A stretch of 64,000 nt of DNA from Mercurialis annua (GCF_937616625.2 NC_065571.1:8930501-8994500), one strand, 5' to 3'. Shown: positions 37,101 to 48,600, counted from the stretch's first letter. Translations and numbers: made by a program. Notes: generated by a model from the sequence alone, not told the origin.

Positions 37101-38027
37101 GTTAGGGATGTTATTGTCAATAAGTCATGGGACTGGAGCTATTTGGAAAATCTGCTGCCATCTTCGGTCCTTCTTCAGCTGGCAGCGGTGAAACCTCCTG
37201 ATCACATCGAGGGAGTCGATGATAGGTACTGGGGCCTTACTAGCTCTGGACAGTTCAGTGTTAATTCTGCCTATGGTCTTCTGAGTAACGACAACTGGGA
37301 GGAGGAAAATATAGTCTGGAAATATATTTGGAATTGGCCGGGAGCTCAACGTGTCCGCGTTTTCCTTTGGATTACTGCTAGAAATAAGCTTATGTCTAAC
37401 TATGAAAGACAGAGGAGACATATGACTGATGACACCTCCTGTTACATATGTGGCGACCATCAAGAAGATAGAGACCACATTTTTCGTCACTGTGCTATTG
37501 CTAGGGAAGTATGGCGTAAATTAATTAACCCTTTTTGTTTCCAATCTTGGCTTAATATTCCTTTTGATGATTGGTTTCGTGACAATTTGCAGGGAAATCA
37601 TAGCAACGGGAAGGAGCAATGGAGAGTTATTTTCGGCCTGACCTGCTGGAGTCTTTGGAAGAATAGAAACAATGCAGTGTTCAATAATAATTTCCATAGC
37701 TCAGCTGAAATTATTTGTTCGACCCGTCAAATGGCTGAGTATACCTTCACTGCGCAGAAGTACTTTCAACTGTCCAGGCCAGGTCTTCCTCCAAAAGAAG
37801 AACACTTGATTGGCTGGTGTCGTCCTCCTGTCAACTGGCTGAAGCTCAACTCTGATGGGGCTGTCCATCCCCCGTCAAATAGAGCTTCTTCTGGTGGTTT
37901 GGCTAGGAACACTAATGGTGACTGGATCTTTGGCTATAGTAGGCGTATTGGGTGTTGCTCGGTCCTTCAAGCCGAGTTATGGGGGGGCGATAGATGGTCT
38001 GGAGATTGCTTGGAATCGTGGGTATAA
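34167..38027 (+). CDS. LINE ORF2: endonuclease and reverse transcriptase
   Basis: The replication protein of the LINE: it nicks the target and copies the LINE RNA at the nick. 1286 codons are open. An apurinic-type endonuclease occupies about residues 15-240, with VWNCQGAAK, WLLAGDFNAIL and SDHRPILI. Reverse transcriptase spans about 450-760, with the polymerase core FADDLVLF near 697. A zf-RVT domain with SCYICGDHQEDRDHIFRHC lies near 1090-1110. The RNase H domain starts at about 1225 (KLNSDGAV) and runs off frame after QAELWGG, at a seven-G run at 37981-37987. The first ATG overlaps the ORF1 stop; the ATG at about 34212 (MFSKIFVWNCQG) may be the real start, since it directly precedes the endonuclease core. 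Confidence 0.92.
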   Translation: MSSVGLLFYPPLFFSMFSKIFVWNCQGAAKSNFLRSLVAFRDCYKPSLMVVVEPRIAGNKANVIIKKTGFEFSHRVEAQGFSGGIWLLWNNNLRVSILHNHKQFIHTSLNYGNDNEIFFFTAVYGSPNTSKRHALWNDLISLNMDNSAPWLLAGDFNAILSSVDRKGGVRLRNIGCPSFNYFLDIAALSQLSYVGPAFTWRRGSLFQRLDRGLCNNCWSTKFPNAIIHHLPKIHSDHRPILINLNSQRSNDGSKSSFRFLAAWLTHKDFNQVVRNCWNIEHSFKDNVRHFTSSIKDWNENIFGNIFWKKRNILARLNGIQKVLEIRPSTFLSNLEVQLKKDLDEILLREESFWLQKSRCNWIMFGDRNTSYFHAKTIARRKKNNITMLKIEDGSWCDDVNQLRCSAISFYKDLYTEDIENRPVYRHRGHFPALNSTMFSSLALEVNKTEIYKALFEMKPWKSPGIDGVPAGFYQSQWKVVGTSVCSLILKIFRDKTMDPDLNRTLISLIPKTSKPESIKEFRPISLCTVMYKLVTKIISNRLKPIIPYIVSPTQVSFIAGRNITDNIIIAQEVIHSMRSKKGKIGWFAIKVDLEKAYDRLNWNFIQDTLEDVGFPPQLIQVIMNCVTTSNLNVLWNGSATMDFKPSRGIRQGDPLSPYIFILCMERLAHRIGLANQSGEWSPINLNKNGPNLSHLFFADDLVLFGVAKENQARNIKSILDDFSNSSGLRVSLSKTKIFFSANVKAQVASSISSIFNFQRSHDLGIYLGVPILHSRVTKQTYAYILEKIKKKLSGWNANLLSMAGRLTLAKSVLMSMPGFAMQTVSLPKGLCDKINGVVRNFIWGGSEDNHKTSLINWVDMCTPCRNGGGGIRDLKKQNNAFLMKLGFAILTKPNLLWVQVLRNKYGWSRHGNTCKATGSSSLFWKNISNLWDNVLLGTHWSLGNGSNICFWRDNWLGDLGPLELLAFSPLSDDDRSKTVRDVIVNKSWDWSYLENLLPSSVLLQLAAVKPPDHIEGVDDRYWGLTSSGQFSVNSAYGLLSNDNWEEENIVWKYIWNWPGAQRVRVFLWITARNKLMSNYERQRRHMTDDTSCYICGDHQEDRDHIFRHCAIAREVWRKLINPFCFQSWLNIPFDDWFRDNLQGNHSNGKEQWRVIFGLTCWSLWKNRNNAVFNNNFHSSAEIICSTRQMAEYTFTAQKYFQLSRPGLPPKEEHLIGWCRPPVNWLKLNSDGAVHPPSNRASSGGLARNTNGDWIFGYSRRIGCCSVLQAELWGGDRWSGDCLESWV

Positions 38028-38328
38028 GAATATCATTCTTGAAATGGACAGCAAATTAGCAGTGGATGCTCTTCTTCGAGGTGATATTAGAGTAAATGCT
38101 AATACTATGCAGCTTAATGCTATCAAGAGCTACCTAAAGAGAGATTGGCAGGTTTGCATTTGTCACACCTATCGTGAAGGGAACCGTTGTGCGGATTGGA
38201 TGGCTAATCAAGGTTTTTTGCAAGACATCGGCCTTGTAGTCTTTGATCATGCTCCGAAAGATGTTGTTAGTCTCATGTTAGATGATATTATGGGAGTTTC
38301 TTTCCCTCGTATGTATAGATCTTCTTAG
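37988..38328 (+). pseudogene. LINE RNase H, C-terminal half in shifted frame
   Basis: Continuation of the ORF2 RNase H domain after the G-run. It contains ILEMDSKLAVDALL, with the third catalytic Asp, and YREGNRCADWMANQG, with the fourth. The D-E-D-D set (NSDG, QAELWG, EMDS, CADW) is thus present but split over two frames. The open frame formally begins at 37855, but family similarity starts only past the run. Stop codon at 38326-38328. Confidence 0.85.
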
Positions 38329-38510
38329 CTTTTAGGCTTTGGCCTTTCTTCCCATTCAAAAAAAAAGAAAAGAAAATAGTTTTGTTTTCAGTTTTCAATT
38401 TTCAATTTCATGTTGGATTTGAGTCCATTTTAGCCTAGCCTGTTAGCTTTTGGTTATTTCCTAATGTGCAAGATTATAAGCCCATGAGGGCCAGGAGTAG
38501 TTGTAAAAAA

Positions 38511-38825
38511 AACTTAAGTGGCAATATTATACCCCCTAAATTTGTAAGTAATGGGCAATTAACATATAAATTAATTTTGTGGGCAAATCAATATACGAAC
38601 TTGATGATTATGGGCAATTTATCCCATTTTGACAATTTGCCCCCTCAATTTGTAAATTAATTATCTTTTAAATTGGCAATTTGCCCCTTAACTTGTAAAT
38701 AAATTTGTCAAAATTGACTAATTGCCCATAATCACCAAGTTCGTGTATTGATTTACCAACAGAATTAATTTATGTGTTAATTGCCCATTGCTTATAAGTT
38801 GAAGGGGAAAATTGCTACTTAAGTC
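38511..38825. mobile_element. Palindromic MITE with 10-bp target duplication, next to the LINE
   Basis: The arms are about 150 bases: CTTAAGTGGCAAT...GGGCAATTAACATATAAATTAATT is mirrored by AATTAATTTATGTGTTAATTGCCC...ATTGCTACTTAAG. The 10-base repeat TTGTAAAAAA lies at 38501-38510 and 38826-38835. It is non-coding, and the size of the duplication suggests a Mutator-like origin. Confidence 0.75.
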
Positions 38826-39134
38826 TTGTAAAAAATGTGATTCAAATTTATTTTGGAATTTTGTTAAAAAAAAATCATGATTCACGTTAATATTGAAGAA
38901 AAAAAAGGAAATGAAAAATCTTGTGATGGACCACCATGATTGGTACTTAAGCTAATTTATGTGACAAAGATGACTGTAACATGCCCACTTCTGAAAGAGA
39001 AAAAGTAATTTAAAGGTTGCTCTAAAAAGCTGTGATTTTTTCACCTGCTCGATTCTTGGACTATCAATTATTGGCTATTGCATTTGCATGTCTTTTTACT
39101 CAACTTGCAAGTAGATATAATGATGGGTCCCGCT

Positions 39135-40096
39135 CAAAGGCGGAGCCACAGCAAGGTGGAGCAGGGCGTCCACCTCCGTCGTCGGTTTTTTTAGAGACTA
39201 CTGATCCTCTAACTACTCCTCCCTAATCCACCGCTCCGCTGATTAGCCGTTGAACTATTGATTAGGGCTAGTTCCTGGCAATTTTTGAGTGAGGAAAAAG
39301 ATTTGCTGTAATTTTTTATTTTTTTTTATTAATTCACATCGTGTTAAGCAATTTTTATTCTTTTTAAAATGGGTTAAAATGGACCCAATCAAAAAAGGAA
39401 AAAATTTGCAGCATATCTTCTAATTAAAGTAGCAGGTTGTTTTGCACCCAGATAATTATCCTTATTTCTTTAATTTTCAAGTCAAATTTCTTATATTTTA
39501 ACAAATTAATAATCAAAATAAATTAAATTCCTTAGTTTACCGTTTAATCTTAAATTTTACATTGAATTCTTATCATCACTCCAAGCTCTTATAATTTGTT
39601 TCACAATATTTCTCTTTTTCTTCCATTAAATGTTAAACAAAATGTTTTCAATGTTTAAAATTTTATAATTGGTGCTTAACTGTTTAATTTTAAAAATAAA
39701 TATTGATATGTTATATCATATTAGAAATTATTATTGGTGTTTAATTTAAAATAAAAAAGTAATTTGTAATTTTTTTTGATAGTATAAGCTGATATTTAGC
39801 ATTTTAATTTTTATTGTTAATAGTTGTCGAACAATATTAGTTTATTGGTAATCTTTGTAAACATCTAAAATTAATATTAGACTACAAGTAAATTTTATTA
39901 TATTTTATTGATTTTAAATTAATAAAATTGTGTTCTAAATTAGTATATTTGTGGGATTTTGTTGAAATAATTTTTTTACCGCAAAAAATAATAACTAAGT
40001 TTTTTTAAATCTATGTCTATGAATTTTAATTCAAGTTTGTTATAACAACCTGAATCAAATTCGTTTCCCTTGACTTATTTTCTGGCTACGCTACTG
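39135..40096. mobile_element. Non-autonomous hAT-like element, 962 bp
   Basis: The ends CAAAGGCGGAGCCA and TGGCTACGCTACTG are imperfect inverted repeats (10 of 14 match). The flanks GTCCCGCT (39127-39134) and GTCCCACT (40097-40104) form an 8-base target duplication with one change, the hAT size. The interior is AT-rich and non-coding. Confidence 0.65.
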
Positions 40097-40195
40097 GTCC
40101 CACTTGAACATATCAGAACAATTCAACTCGATCTAACACCTTTATATATAAAATTAGATTTAATTCGAATTGAGTTTTAGTCATATATACAGAAA

Positions 40196-41085
40196 AGCAA
40201 ATTACTCTGAGACACCTCATATATACTACTCCCTCCGTTCCAATAGAGTTGTCCACTTTACCTTTATCACACAGTTTAGGAAAAACAATTATTGTTTATG
40301 AATTTTGTAAAATTTTCCTTACTTTTCTTGTTATACCCCTATTTAATATAGAGTCCACTTGCAATTTACTTTCAATTTACTCATTATTGGATTTTAAATA
40401 GGGGTAATATATATAAATTGAGTGTAAAAATTAGTAACTTTTTGAAAGTGGACAAGAATTTTGGGATAAAAAAATTTCTCAAAGTAGACAACTCTATTGG
40501 GACGGAGGAAGTATAATTTACAATTGCATATCCCTTTTCTTAAATTTATTCAATGGTCCTTTCATTTTCAACTATGTAAACAATTAGGAATTTCTTCTAA
40601 TCTTTTACATTTTTTCCATTAAATACGGATAAAAAGACAAAAAATACTCTTGCTATAAACGACGTCGTTTTACGAAAAAAAAAATTACAAAATAAATCCA
40701 CCTCCGGTGAACAGAGGTTACCTGAGACAATTCCAGATGTATTTACGTTTGTCTAAATAGTGGTGGTTAGGGTGGTTTTTGGCAAAAGGGTGGCGGCAGG
40801 TGACGGGGGTGGTGGTGCTAGGGTGGTTGTCATCAAAGGAAATGAAAGGGTGAAGAAGAAGAGGAACAAAAGAAAAAATGCTAATTAGTTCCTAATTTTT
40901 ATTTAAATTTTAGTATGATTCAAAATATTTTTGGGTTTAAATATTTTATTAAGCTTTGACTAAGTTTTTTTTTGTGTAATTTAACATAAAATATTAACGA
41001 AAGCCTCTAGTCGTTAACATAATTCAAATAAGGATTTAAAAATGTGAATTATGGTATATCTGAGGGGTCTCATAGTAATTTGCTC
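40196..41085. mobile_element. TIR element related to the one at 1734, split by a Stowaway
   Basis: Its ends AGCAAATTACTCTGAGACACCTCAT and TGAGGGGTCTCATAGTAATTTGCTC are inverted repeats of about 25 bases sharing the GAGCAAATTA tip with the element at 1734-2120. A Stowaway MITE has inserted 33 bases inside its left end. It contains the AAACGACGTCGTTTT palindrome at about 40658 and a G-rich stretch of GGTGG motifs at about 40760-40840. No target duplication could be settled. Confidence 0.55.
40229..40511. mobile_element. Stowaway MITE, 283 bp, nested
   Basis: Ends CTCCCTCCGTTCCAATAGAGTTGTC and ACAACTCTATTGGGACGGAGGAAG, flanked by TA at 40227-40228 and 40512-40513. Tc1/mariner Stowaway family. 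Confidence 0.85.
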
Positions 41086-42495
41086 AAAAAAATTAAAATT
41101 AATTAAATATATTTATAAAACATATGTCACAAAGAAAAAAATGTAAAAAAATATCTGAAAACTTTCAAATTAATATATACTAATTACTAAATCTTTAAAA
41201 AATTATCTTTTTCACTTTAACGATTTCTATTCTTCGATCAAATCGAGTATCGATGAGGTATACTTGCAAGTGCATAGATTGTTATGTCTATGAGCAATGT
41301 CACACAATTTTCACTTTTCATTTGATTTTTCCTTCTGCTTGGTTTCTTGTTTACTATTATCATAGACATCAATCCAACTGTTTATCATCTGCTTTCTCTA
41401 ATCTTCTCAAAACGTCTTTCATGATGAGAGAAATCTCCTTACTAAGTTTTGGTGATTAGTCTTTTTTTGACTCATGCATTTGCTTTTTTTTATTTGTGGT
41501 TTAATTATCTGATTAATAGTTAATTATATATAAACCAGAATGTAATTTGCAAAATACTCTAATTTATACCTCCTCAAAAAAGTAATTCCGGAGAGAAAGT
41601 ATTGAAATTGAAATTAAAACTAAAATGTAGTGCGGTCTATAATATTGTATTGGTTATAAAAGCGAATGTATACTAAATTGATTAAAACATATGGAATAAT
41701 AAATGTATTTTTATAATTAGCCTTTTCAAGAGGTAGCTTGACATGCTCTACATGTCTTGAATAAAAATTCTTAAATTTATTATCTGGTCTGAAATATGAA
41801 AAAAAAAAATTAAACCATTCTCATTTTCATGTGTATTACAAAACAAGCGAAAGATCAACTCTACTATTGAATCACTTTCGATCATTTTGATCAATTAAAG
41901 ATAATAAAATTTTAAATAAAATAAAGTTATATAACATAAACAAGTTCAAAATAACCTTATTTTGTCCCTAATTAGTTTAAAAATAAAAAGTACTATTCTT
42001 GATCTAAATATTAAAAATATTATTCTTAAGTGATCAAAATGATTGGAAGCGAATTATTTAATTTATATTACAAGTGCAAAGACATGAATAATCCTTTTTT
42101 AACTCATTACAAAACAAAAAGAGCTAGAGTGAACAACATCTCAAAGCAATCAAATCCAATTTCTAAATAGACATAACTTGCACTTAATCCTTGTTATTTT
42201 TTACATAAAAATGGATCACCACTAGCTACTATAATAAACACCCAAAGCAAAAAAAAATCAGCCACCACAAACACAGTCTACATATATAATTTATACAAGA
42301 AGGTGAATCATCAAGATCATCACATTCCTTTACAATGTGACACTAGAAAAATAAAAAATTCTTAAATAGACCGAGACCGTAAAAAAATGTATGAACCTGA
42401 CCAATCAATATTAGAAAATCCTACAATTTTTTCGCTAACTTTGGTCGGATAAATACATCTTTTCATGAAATCGAGTTTAGATAAGAATCTTGCGA
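41086..42495. other. Intergenic, no gene
   Basis: AT-rich DNA. The part nearest 42495 will include the 3' untranslated region of the S40 gene. A small open frame at 41253-41459 shows no recognisable domain and is not called. Confidence 0.4.
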
Positions 42496-43110
42496 TCAAG
42501 GTGATTCGAGAAATCCAGTTCTGGTCAAAACCGCATTTCTAACTTTACTTAAATCTCTCCCTTTGAGTTTCCTCCCAACACCTTCAAAAACAGAAAATGA
42601 AGAAATCTGACTTCTTGCTAATCTTCTTGAAATCACCTCATGTGGAGGCAATCTATAGCTATTATCCCCATCATCATAATCACCATCAACATAATTATCT
42701 TGATTATTAGACTCATAATCACCACCACCATCATCATCATAATCATTAGGATCTTGCCAAGAATCAACATTTTTGGAAGATTTCTTCTTAGAAATCTTGG
42801 ACCAATCAGGAATGTTGACTGGTGCTGATTGCTGGTGTACTGATACTCCAAAATTGGTTTCATGAGAAGAATGGTTGCTGCTGCTGCTGCCACTACTATT
42901 AGCTCTTGGTGGTATCATTCTTGCAGCAGAAAGGTTTCTTGAAATTGAAAATGAAATTGAAGAATCTGTTGATTTTCCAAAATTCTTGGAATCTGAATCT
43001 TTTTGGTCTCTTAAAACATCCCAAATATCTTCTTCTTCAAAATCTGAATCTCTTAATGATCTCCATATTCCACTTCCTTGTCTCATTATACCATACCTAT
43101 TGTTATCCAT
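42496..43110 (-). CDS. Senescence regulator S40 family protein (DUF584)
   Basis: Plant-specific S40/DUF584 proteins are nuclear or cytoplasmic and linked to leaf senescence and stress; their biochemical activity is unknown. A single coding exon gives 204 residues from the ATG at 43110 ([14 protein letters not shown]). A longer frame upstream has only a non-ATG start and crosses a probable acceptor (TGTGTAG at about 43127), so the upstream part looks like 5' leader with one or two introns (a donor-like GAGGTAGAA near 43250). The N-terminal [19 protein letters not shown] segment, an acidic Asp/Asn/Gly-rich linker, and the diagnostic C-terminal [13 protein letters not shown]...[24 protein letters not shown] block (ending RTGFLESP) are all present. 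Confidence 0.93.
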   Translation of the reverse strand: MDNNRYGIMRQGSGIWRSLRDSDFEEEDIWDVLRDQKDSDSKNFGKSTDSSISFSISRNLSAARMIPPRANSSGSSSSNHSSHETNFGVSVHQQSAPVNIPDWSKISKKKSSKNVDSWQDPNDYDDDGGGDYESNNQDNYVDGDYDDGDNSYRLPPHEVISRRLARSQISSFSVFEGVGRKLKGRDLSKVRNAVLTRTGFLESP

Positions 43111-44375
43111 TTGATAATTATATAACCTACACAATCAAGATTCAAGAATCATTTTACTAAATAAAAATTTCCATAAGGGTAGTCCTCAAAATTCAAGAAT
43201 TCATCAAGAAACACAAGAATTTTTCAAAGTTTTGATGATAAAGATTCTACCTCTTTGCTGATATGAAACACCCTCCTTGTAATCTGCAAATAATCAACAA
43301 AAGATCAAAATTCAAGAGCAAACTTTCTTGGTTTTATTCAAGAATCTAAAAATCATGTGCATAATATAAAACAAAAGTGATTGATTCAAGAGAATCTTAG
43401 TTACTTTAATATTGAAATTCTTGATTTCAACTTGAGAGAATTGGTGTGGTTTATTGGAAGGCTTAAAAAATAGAATACTAGAAGAGAAGTGGGGATAATT
43501 GAGGTCAGAATGAGACAAATATAAATTTTGTCTTTAAAGACACAGCCTTTGATGGGTTCTTTTTTCACTTGAAAAAAACACTTGAAAGCCTGACATTTTT
43601 TACAATGCAAAAAACACAAGTAAATTTATATTGAGCTTAAAATTTCTGGTGTTTTCACTGACTTTCATTTTTAACTTTTTTGGTCCTTCTAGGATCTTTC
43701 CCATGGTGAGTCAGAAATGACAACATTTACTTCTCACTTATGTAAAGATACATCGAGTGAAGGGTTAAAACGAGTCATTTCAAGTCTAATAATTCACCTT
43801 CTTCAACCATTTAAACTAATTAAATTTTAAATTTTCTAAAATCAAATAACTCATTCCGACAAGTATATTCAGTACATCAAGTCCGAGTTTTATTTACTTA
43901 ACTTGATTTTAGATAGTTTAAGATCTATTATTAAATAGTTGGGAGTGAGTTATTTGATTGCGAGTTACAAATTTACAAATCAGGTGATATTTTTATTTGA
44001 ATTAATACATTGTATAAGCTTGCAAATAATAATTTATTTTAAATATTTATACGTAATATTTATGTGTATTATAATTATATTATCTTAGAATTTACATAAT
44101 TATAATATTAATATGCAAATTATAATTTTATTATATGTAATAGGTTATTATTAAAATAAGTATGATTTGTATCATTTTAATTTTAGGTTATTATTAAATT
44201 CAAAACTAGTAATCTTACAAAAAAAATCCATCAACCTCTCCTCTTGGTTGATATATATTAAAAATTGCATAATTTCATTGCATACCTTAAATGATATATA
44301 TACAAAAAATATAAAATGTTAATTTTAAAGTGTAATATATTTACAAATATATACCACACAGGAGTACTTTCCTTT
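43111..44375. other. 5' region of S40 gene and intergenic DNA
   Basis: 43111-43320 seems to hold the 5' leader of the S40 gene, with possible introns. Further out is AT-rich DNA with no gene. Confidence 0.4.
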
Positions 44376-44385
44376 GTAATAAATA

Positions 44386-44704
44386 GGCTTAATAGCTTCA
44401 AAAATCACCAACTTTCGCTTATTTTTTTATATTTGACACGAACTTTTAATTTTGGCATATAAATACACAAACTATCAATTTTTTGCATATATAACACGGG
44501 CACCATTTTTGACATAAAACGACACCGTTTTTTTTCCTAAAACGGCAATGTTTTATACCTAAAACGACACCGTTTTTCACCTAAAACGGAAACTTGGTCA
44601 TATATGCAAAAAAATTGATAGTTCGTGTATTTATATGCCAAATAAAAGTTCATGTCAGATACCAAGAACATGCGAAACTTGGAGATTTTTTTATGCATTT
44701 AACC
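44386..44704. mobile_element. Palindromic MITE, 319 bp, with 10-bp target duplication
   Basis: Arms of about 110 bases: GGCATATAAATACACAAACTATCAATTTTTTGCATATAT is mirrored by ATATATGCAAAAAAATTGATAGTTCGTGTATTTATATGCC. The repeat GTAATAAATA flanks it at 44376-44385 and 44705-44714. The centre holds four ACGACACCGTTTT/AAACGGCAATG phrases. Confidence 0.8.
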
Positions 44705-45405
44705 GTAATAAATAACAAGATGATTAATTTGGCTAAAGTCTTGCTTTAGTTTATCTACAAATATCTTACAATTTACATGTTTCGGGCGGTGAAATTTTTT
44801 TCCCGGTCAATAAATTTATTAATGCTTTTTTATTAATAAAGTTCAATTTTTTCTTTCAAATAAAAAAACGTTTATAGATCGCCATCTAAAGATAGGTACT
44901 TCAGACGATAAAATATAAGACCTAAGTTGGTAGGGCATCCATTGTGCTTATGGTTGTAATTAATAATTTAAAGATAACATTCAAATAAAAAAGAACATAG
45001 AAATGCACTCTTAAATTATTACATAAAAAAACCTTTATTAAATTAAGATTTTAATTTTAATTTAATTAATAGATAATGTAATTGTATAACTTATATGGGA
45101 ATATACCTTTCAAGTAAGTGTTATTCATTTTCATTTTTATTTTTATTTGCTTGTGGCAGACTTGTATATATATTGTCCACATACAATAATGTGAGCACAT
45201 AGTGTGTGTATTATGTACATAAAAGTTGTCACTTGAAGATCAAAATTTGCAAATTCCTAAGAGTCAAAGATAAAGCTTAATTGTTTTAAAAATAACACAT
45301 TTTAGCATCTTTTATAATTTTAATATAACTAACTTATTATTGCAGTAGTTTACATGTATTTTCAAATAACTGTAACTATATATATTTATATATATAAAAA
45401 TTATA

Positions 45406-45665
45406 CTCCCTCCGTCCCACTTTAAAAGTCTCATTTGACTTTACACTCAGATTAAGAAAACATTAATTATTCTTGTCTTTTCATGTTTTTTCATGTTTTG
45501 CCCCTATTAATGATAGTGGAATTTTCCATAAAACTCTTTTAAGATAACTAAAATAAGGGTAAAATGGGATATTCAATGGAAAAGTATTCTAAAAATAGTA
45601 ATGAGACTTTTTAAATGGGACATCCCAAAATAGAATATGAGACTTTTTAAACGGGACGGAGGGAA
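45406..45665. mobile_element. Stowaway MITE, 260 bp
   Basis: Ends CTCCCTCCGTCCCACTTTAAAAAGTCTCAT-like and GACTTTTTAAACGGGACGGAGGGAA, flanked by TA at 45404-45405 and 45666-45667. Confidence 0.8.
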
Positions 45666-45667
45666 TA

Positions 45668-48600
45668 GTATTTAATCAACGTTACAAAAATGTCTAATTT
45701 GAGATATTTCTATAGGCGCGTGCCATTATAATATTAAAAATGGAAATTTCCTTAATAAAAAATGCAATGGCATAATGATAGCACGCCAATTTCCTCACCA
45801 TTTTAGCACATAGATTACTTCTTTTCCCCTTTAATCTCAGTACATAGATTTTTTACTAATAAAGTCAAAACAAGGAGAAACATAGTAAAAATGAAAAGGA
45901 GAAACAAGTTTAGTATATAGGAATATAGGATTAAAAAATTAAACACAAGGTTTTATTTGTCAAAACGAATAATCTTGAGTAAATCATCAACCGACTTTGA
46001 CTACATGAAAAACTTAATTAAATTCTTCAATCCAATTATTTTGTTAATTCTCCCTTCCAGTTATTTTTTATTTTTTAAATGTAATTTTTGTAAATAATTT
46101 TTGTATATTTTAGTGAAATTGGGGTCGTTGCTCCGGATTTTGTTCCCCCGGTATGAAAACAGTTGATTCCGTAGTTTTAGAATTCTGCTAATCCCAAATA
46201 TTCCATCTCCATCATTGCATATGGGAATATAGAAAGTAAAGAAGAAAAGAAATAATCAGAAGAATTATGTAAAATAAGTGAATTTATCCAGTTGAAGCAT
46301 TCTTAATCGAGAAAAAAAGAATTCCCTTCAGACAGCTTAACTCCGTCAAGCATATACGAGTAGTGAAGAATTATAGGGAGCTGTGGTTGGTTGTTGACCA
46401 ACGGAAAGCATAGGAGTCTTTAGGCATTGCTTTTTATAAGTTAATGTTTTTTAATTATTTTTTAGAATTGAAAAGGAGAACATTTGTTAGAAAAATTAAT
46501 TTATTTTAAATTATAAAAGTTATAGACTTAATAACATTTAAAGAAATGTCATAATATTTTATGATTTATTTAAATATTTATGTTAAATTTATAAATTTAA
46601 TGAAATTGATTACATATAGTTTTATTTAAAAATAGAAATTTTCAAATAATTTTAGTGTGAGGAATTTTCTGAAATAATAAAAACTATGTTTCATACTAAG
46701 TAATATTTTTAATAAAATAAAATATTTGATTAAGTAGAATTACACTAAATAAAACATTCAATTTATTGTATTTTAAGTGAAATAATTTTAAATATTAAAC
46801 ATATAAACTTATTTCAAATATTATTTAGAAATAAATTTTATACATATGGTTTTTCTTCTTCTTTAAAGAAAAGTAATTTCATAAGCTAAACAAAAGGAGG
46901 AGAAAATAATCAATGTAAGTACAAAATTGACCTTGATTGATAGTGAAATTAAATTCTTAAAAGAAATTATTCTAAATGTTATCTTAATAGTAAATGTGAC
47001 CCACATGCAGCAATTGGTTAGCCGTCATCCACAGTATTTGGTCATCAAATCACTCAAATTAAATTAAATTTGACCACAAGAAATACAAACTTTTATTTTT
47101 TTTATCAGTATTTATGATCAGCCAATCAAAATATTTCTTGGGCAAAATCACTTTTTTGAACTTGGCTTCTTTGCTACCATAGAAAAGATATGGTAAAATA
47201 TCAATTCAGTACTTTTGTTTTCTTTGTTGTACTTTTTTTTCCTTTGGCATTTTAAGGAATTTGACTACATTCATGATTGTCGTATGTATGCCACATAAGC
47301 TAAATTGCAGCCGTCAAGTGTGCTGCTGTAGGGTCTTCTCACTGTTCGGTCCACAATTTTATTTATATCACAGAAAAATTCTTATATGTTAGAATTTTAA
47401 TGTCTATCAATTTTATTATAGCACTATCATTAAATATATTAGAGTTTTAATTCCATTAGTAGCTATGTTGTAAAAAACGTGCGAACAAATAAATTTTTCA
47501 AAATTATGTTTGGCAGTTGGGAGAAGGTTCCGAAACGACCCTAATGTATAGTTCGCATCTTATAAGCACCTTATGTATTTCGAATTTTCAAAACGACCGT
47601 AACGTTCTGAAAATGCGTCAAAAAGTAAAAAAACTTATATGATGTAAACATAATTTTTTTGTCTTTTTAATACGTTTTCAAAACAGAATATTTTTAAAAA
47701 TTCAAAATTCATGAGGCACTACACATTTTAACACTTTTTACCTTTGCTATTTCAGATTTTATATTTGCTACAAACGAATGAAGTAATATAATATTCAAGA
47801 ATTCAACTTAGTTATAATCTGAAAATTTGCAAATCCTATCAAAGCTAACAGATGTATTTTGACTAAATTGATATCATTTTTTAAGAATTTTTTATTCCCT
47901 TTCTCCCACCTTTTTTATTCTCATTGTCGTCACTTTTCTTCTCACTTTCTCTTCTTTATTTTTTTTAATCTTTTTCATACCTAGCCATAACAATATCTAC
48001 AACAATAGGTTTCAATTATAGTTATAGTATTAACTTTTTTAACATTAACAATGAATTATTCTTTATATATATTAACTATAGTATTAGCAACTTTAATATT
48101 ATTAATTTTTATAATATAGTATATAATAAATTTACATTATAAAATTAGAGTAGTTGGTTACTTTTACTATAAATAAAGTTTATTTGTATAAAATCCATTT
48201 TTGTATAGTTTCTAATTCTTAGAAAACTAATCAGAAGATTAAGGTAGAAATAAAGTTAAAAGAATCGAGTTCTATAATATTCCAAATATAAATATCCAAA
48301 ATTCATTTCAGTCCTATAATTTGAATTCGTTCGTTCATTCGAAACGATAGAATTCATTTGTAAATAACTTCCATTAGATAAATAGAGTTTTTCTAAAGGG
48401 GCCTATGTGATTCTTTTGTCTAACAAGATAATTTAGCTTTATATGATATGAAATCACATTTATTTTGTGATTATTGCTTTCTATAGATAGAATATATTTC
48501 CAAAAAAAAGGAAATGAACCTAAACTAAAAAACAGATAAAGAAAAAAGTTATTCAGTTGTTTGTGATGAAGAAGCCAGACAAGCAAATGAAGTTTGATGC

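Larger units (their letters stand above)
32313..38368 (+). mobile_element. Near-intact plant L1-type LINE, 6.06 kb, 16-bp target duplication
   Basis: The perfect direct repeat AAAGAAAATAGTTTTG lies at 32297-32312 and 38369-38384. Inside are ORF1 (gag-like, DUF4283 and zinc knuckle), ORF2 (endonuclease, reverse transcriptase, zf-RVT) and a C-terminal RNase H, followed by a short 3' end and an A-rich tail (about 38358-38376). The 5' leader is only about 49 bases. The perfect duplication and very long open frames indicate recent insertion. Two single-base frame breaks are described under its ORFs. Confidence 0.9.

Noticed and set aside
42633..43160. Several overlapping open frames, some Ile- and Met-rich
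   Set aside because: They are other-frame readings of the S40 gene's repetitive acidic region.
46120..46410. GC-richer stretch that might be a gene fragment
   Set aside because: No frame gave a recognisable domain and no splice pattern was convincing.
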